DNA of 64,000 nt from Halorubrum sp. SD626R (GTDB lineage Archaea > Halobacteriota > Halobacteria > Halobacteriales > Haloferacaceae): contig NZ_CVRT01000047.1 of NCBI RefSeq assembly GCF_001261915.1, positions 37,340 through 101,339 of the forward strand. Reading direction: 5' to 3'. A program made the translations under genes and the position numbers. Each line of letters begins with the position of its first letter. Position 1 is the first letter of the stretch. Shown here piece after piece: positions 61,316-64,000 of this stretch. The notes beneath the pieces were generated by a model. The model had not been told where the DNA came from, searched no databases, and worked only from the letters and a program-made list of their open reading frames with translations.

Positions 61316-61678
61316 CGGCTCGATCAGCTCGACCGCGTGCCCGTCGGGGTCCTTCACGAACGCGGTGCGCGCGCCGGCCTCGGGCTGGTCGCCCGGCTCC
61401 TTCACGACGCCGTGGTGGTCGATCGCCTCGAACGTCTCGTCGACGTCGCCGACGCCGACGGCGACGTGGTCGTAGCGGTCGCCGTCGTCGCTCGGCTCCT
61501 CGCCGTCGGTGTCCGACAGCTGGAACTCGACGCCGGCGTCGTCGGAGACGTACACGTTCCGCGTGTCGCCGTCGGGGGTCGTGAACTCCCAGGAGCGCTC
61601 GAACCCGAGCTGCTCGACGTACCAGTCGGCGGTGCGGTCGGCGTCGGCCACGTTGAGACACGTGTGGAGTATCTCCAT
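61310..61678 (-). CDS. glyoxalase/VOC-family protein
   Basis: A 122-residue metalloprotein of the vicinal oxygen chelate fold. The likely metal ligands, in order, are His5 (ILHTCLNV), Glu51 (VEFQLSD), His71 (YDHVAVGVGD) and Glu117 (HAVELIEPL), the same spacing as glyoxalase I (lactoylglutathione lyase). Haloarchaea use gamma-glutamylcysteine rather than glutathione, so its natural cofactor could differ. The ATG at 61678 starts the fold exactly; the longer reading frame is not supported. It is convergent with the small membrane protein. Confidence 0.85.
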   Translation of the reverse strand: MEILHTCLNVADADRTADWYVEQLGFERSWEFTTPDGDTRNVYVSDDAGVEFQLSDTDGEEPSDDGDRYDHVAVGVGDVDETFEAIDHHGVVKEPGDQPEAGARTAFVKDPDGHAVELIEPL

Positions 61679-61838
61679 GCGTCGGCCTCGCTCGACGGGG
61701 CAATAAATCCCGGCGAGACGCGGCGGGACGGAGTCGACTCTGGGATGATTCGAGAAGCGTACAAGCGTGAAAAAGCGGAACGACGCGGCTCCCGGCCGCC
61801 GCCGGCGCCTCGCGATCATACTCATTTTTAACAAAGGA

Positions 61839-61844
61839 TTTATT
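61839..61844 (+). promoter_or_regulatory. TATA-like box of the FAD/Fe-S oxidase gene
   Basis: GATTTATTCTC about 27 bp before the ATG at 61869, consistent with a leaderless transcript. The gap 61679-61868 also holds ATTTTTAAC but no gene. Confidence 0.5.
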
Positions 61845-61868
61845 CTCCCTTCGACCCGGTGTTGCGGT

Positions 61869-64000
61869 ATGGCAACTGAGCCCACGTGGGGAGCCGACAC
61901 GCCGGACCTAGACACGTCGTCGGCCGCGCTCGGCCATGACCGACCGGACGTGCCCGCCTACCGGGCGCTCGCGGAGGACCTCCGCGAGCGCGTCGCGGGC
62001 GAGGTCCAGTTCGACGAGTACGCGCAGGTGCTGTACGCCACCGACGGCAGCATCTATCAGGCGCGCCCCGCCGGGGTCGTGACGCCGCGCTCGGTCGAGG
62101 ACGTGCAGGCGACGATGCGGGTCGCGGCCGACCACGAGGTCCCCGTCATCCCGCGGGGCGCCGGCTCCTCGCTGGGCGGTCAGACGGTCGGCCCGGGCTG
62201 TGTCGTGCTCGACTTCTCGAAGTACATGGACGAGATACTCGACGTCCGGCCCGACGACCGCCGGGCGGTGGTCCAGCCCGGCGTCGTCCAGGACCACCTC
62301 GACGACCGGCTGGCCGAGGACGGCCTCAAGTTCGCGCCCGACCCGGCGTCCTCGGCGCGCGCGACCGTCGTGGGCGGTATCGGCAACAACTCCACGGGCG
62401 CGCACTCGGTGCGGTACGGGATCACCGACGCGTACACGGAGGAGCTGACGGTCGTGCTCGCGGACGGGTCGCTGATCGAGACCCGCGAGGTCGTCCTCGA
62501 CTCTCCGGAGTACGAGGAGATCGTCGGCAAGGACGACCGGGAGGCCGCGCTGTACGAGACCACCCGCGAGCTCGTCGCGGAGAACGAGGCCGAAATCGAC
62601 GAGAAGTACCCGAACCTCAAGCGCTCCGTCTCCGGGTACAACCTCCACAAGGTCATCTACGAGAACGACGAGGGCGAGGAAGTGATCAACCTCTCGAAGC
62701 TGTTCGTCGGCGCCGAGGGGACGCTCGGGACGATCGTCGAGGCCGAGGTGTCGCTCGTCACCCGCCCCGAGGAGACGGCGCTCGCGCTGTACACGTTCGA
62801 CTCGCTGGTCGACGCGATGAAGGCGGTGCCCGAGGCGCTGGAGTTCCCGGTGAGCGCGGTCGAGCTGATGGACGACGAGGTGTTCTCGCTCGCCGCGGGC
62901 TCTCAGGAGTTCGCGCAGTACGCCGAGCCGATCCCGGACCGCGCCACGGCGGCGCTCATGCTGGAGTGGGACTCCGAACTCGTCGACGACTTCGAGGACG
63001 CCATCGCCGACACGAACGCCCACTTCGTCGACGAGGGCGACGCCTTCGACGTGCTGGAGGCGTACACGCCCGAGGACCAGGCGGACCTCTGGAAGCTCCG
63101 AAAGGCGGCGATCCCCCTTCTGATGAGCATGCAGGGCGACCCGAAGCCGTACCCGTTCATCGAGGACGCGACGGTGCCGCCCGAGGAGCTCGCGGAGTAC
63201 GTCGGACAGTTCGAGGACGTCCTCACCGACCACGACACCTCGGCCGCCTACTTCGCGCACGCCGGTAGCGGGACCCTCCACATCCGTCCGATCCTCTCGC
63301 TGAAGGAGGAGGAGGGCGTCGAGAAGATGCACTCCATCTCCGAGGACGTCACAGACCTCGTGATGGAGCACCACGGCGCCTTCTCGGGCGAGCACGGGGA
63401 CGGGCTCGCGCGCACCGAGTTCAACCCGAAGATGTACGGCGAGGATCTCTGGAGCGCGTTCCAGGAGCTCAAGTCGACGTTCGACCCCGACTGGCGGATG
63501 AACCCCGGGAAGGTCGTCTACGTCGACGGCGACACCGCCGCCGAGCGCGGCTACCCCGACAGCGCCGCCGACACGGACATGCGGGAGAACCTCCGGTACG
63601 GTCCCGCCTACGAGTCGATCGAACCGCAGACGGAGCTGGACTTCGACGACGAGGGCGGCTTCTCGCACCTCGTCGAGCTGTGTAACGGCTGCGGCACCTG
63701 TCGCGAGACCGACTCCGGCGTGATGTGTCCCACCTACCGCGCCTCCGAGGAGGAGATCCAGGCGACCCGCGGCCGCGCGAACATGCTCCGGGCGGCCATC
63801 AGCGGGGAGCTCGACGACGAGGAGATCCACTCCGATCGGTTCCAGGAGGAGGTGCTCGGGCTCTGCGTCGGCTGTAAGGGCTGTAAGAGCGACTGCCCGA
63901 CCGGCGTCGACCTCGCGAAGCTCAAGGCCGAGGTGAAACACGAGCACCACGAGGAGGAGGGATCGGGGCTCCGCGAGCGGATCTTCCGCGACATCGACCG
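61869..64000 (+). CDS. FAD-binding and Fe-S oxidase (GlcD/D-lactate dehydrogenase type), right end cut off
   Basis: The first 710 residues of a large fused oxidoreductase. An FAD-binding domain begins around 70 with PRSVEDVQATMRVA and VPVIPRGAGSSLGGQTVGP; PDPASSARATVVGGIGNNSTG is the flavin-adjacent stretch. The C-terminal FAD-oxidase part shows ISEDVTDLVMEHHGAFSGEHGDGLAR. After it come two [4Fe-4S] motifs: CNGCGTCRETDSGVMCP from residue 605 and CVGCKGCKSDCPTGVD from 666, as in GlcF or LldF-type partners. Together this marks D-lactate, glycolate or D-2-hydroxyacid dehydrogenases joined to their Fe-S subunit. The frame is open at position 64000, so the final domain is missing. ATG at 61869. 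Confidence 0.93.
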   Translation, partial: MATEPTWGADTPDLDTSSAALGHDRPDVPAYRALAEDLRERVAGEVQFDEYAQVLYATDGSIYQARPAGVVTPRSVEDVQATMRVAADHEVPVIPRGAGSSLGGQTVGPGCVVLDFSKYMDEILDVRPDDRRAVVQPGVVQDHLDDRLAEDGLKFAPDPASSARATVVGGIGNNSTGAHSVRYGITDAYTEELTVVLADGSLIETREVVLDSPEYEEIVGKDDREAALYETTRELVAENEAEIDEKYPNLKRSVSGYNLHKVIYENDEGEEVINLSKLFVGAEGTLGTIVEAEVSLVTRPEETALALYTFDSLVDAMKAVPEALEFPVSAVELMDDEVFSLAAGSQEFAQYAEPIPDRATAALMLEWDSELVDDFEDAIADTNAHFVDEGDAFDVLEAYTPEDQADLWKLRKAAIPLLMSMQGDPKPYPFIEDATVPPEELAEYVGQFEDVLTDHDTSAAYFAHAGSGTLHIRPILSLKEEEGVEKMHSISEDVTDLVMEHHGAFSGEHGDGLARTEFNPKMYGEDLWSAFQELKSTFDPDWRMNPGKVVYVDGDTAAERGYPDSAADTDMRENLRYGPAYESIEPQTELDFDDEGGFSHLVELCNGCGTCRETDSGVMCPTYRASEEEIQATRGRANMLRAAISGELDDEEIHSDRFQEEVLGLCVGCKGCKSDCPTGVDLAKLKAEVKHEHHEEEGSGLRERIFRDID

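Noticed and set aside
61908..63950. Minus-strand 680-residue frame at the right edge
   Set aside because: It is antisense to the FAD/Fe-S oxidase, whose flavin and cysteine motifs run without interruption on the plus strand.
1..64000. CRISPR arrays, transposons or integrated plasmids
   Set aside because: No spaced direct repeats, transposase genes or target-site duplications were seen; gene order looks like core chromosome.

Overview
The window is a 64 kb chromosomal segment of an extremely halophilic archaeon. The evidence is high GC, strongly acidic proteins, Tat-type lipoprotein signals, CetZ tubulin-like proteins, an HTH-10 (bacterio-opsin activator type) regulator, an F420 reductase, and many leaderless genes with a TATA-like box about 27 bp before the start codon. 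Gene content resembles Halorubrum and related Haloferacales; that placement is inference. I see no insertion sequence, CRISPR array, tRNA or rRNA. The gene order looks like stable core chromosome with a few decayed or altered loci.

Layout. 1-8 kb: the end of an RND/MMPL-type exporter, a pair of overlapping lipoprotein genes, two adjacent CetZ-family genes and a short-chain polyprenyl diphosphate synthase. 8-15 kb: F420 reductase, a small zinc-ribbon protein, the HemAT oxygen sensor, a formate dehydrogenase-like molybdoenzyme, a membrane protein built from an internal duplication, an HTH-10 regulator and a small membrane protein. 15-24 kb: a compact nine-gene minus-strand operon for the late steps of adenosylcobalamin synthesis and corrinoid salvage (cobT-like, cbiA, cbiB, cobS, cobY, cobD, cbiZ, cobA, cbiP). 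Its last gene, cbiP, carries a frameshift. 24-28 kb: an amphi-Trp protein with an iron-box-like operator, a broken lipoprotein gene, a PAS histidine kinase, another lipoprotein and a coiled-coil protein.

28-39 kb is a phosphate region: pstS-pstC-pstA-pstB-phoU plus a second AbrB/PhoU-type regulator on the plus strand, followed by an ApaH-like phosphatase and, convergent to it, polyphosphate kinase. Together these would import phosphate, sense supply and store it as polyphosphate. 39-46 kb: a small Cys protein, ArsC-type arsenate reductase (fitting next to phosphate uptake), an alpha/beta hydrolase with no normal start codon, a PNPOx-like protein, and a pilB-pilC type IV pilus motor pair.

46-53 kb: two zinc alcohol dehydrogenases, a 55-residue MCHHH protein, an HFX_2341-type (CARF-like plus wHTH) regulator, a CitE/malyl-CoA lyase family enzyme, an uncharacterised protein and an amidase. 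53-64 kb: a hybrid receiver-PAS histidine kinase, a peptide-type ABC importer whose two ATPases are fused and carry a large insertion, a small membrane protein, a glyoxalase-family protein, and an FAD/Fe-S oxidase that runs off the right edge.

I found no clearly new multi-gene system. The best leads are the cbiP frameshift, the divergent CetZ paralogue, the insertion in the fused peptide-transporter ATPase, the iron-box operator on the amphi-Trp gene, the altered catalytic motif in the phosphate-region phosphatase, and the CARF-like regulator with its own palindrome.
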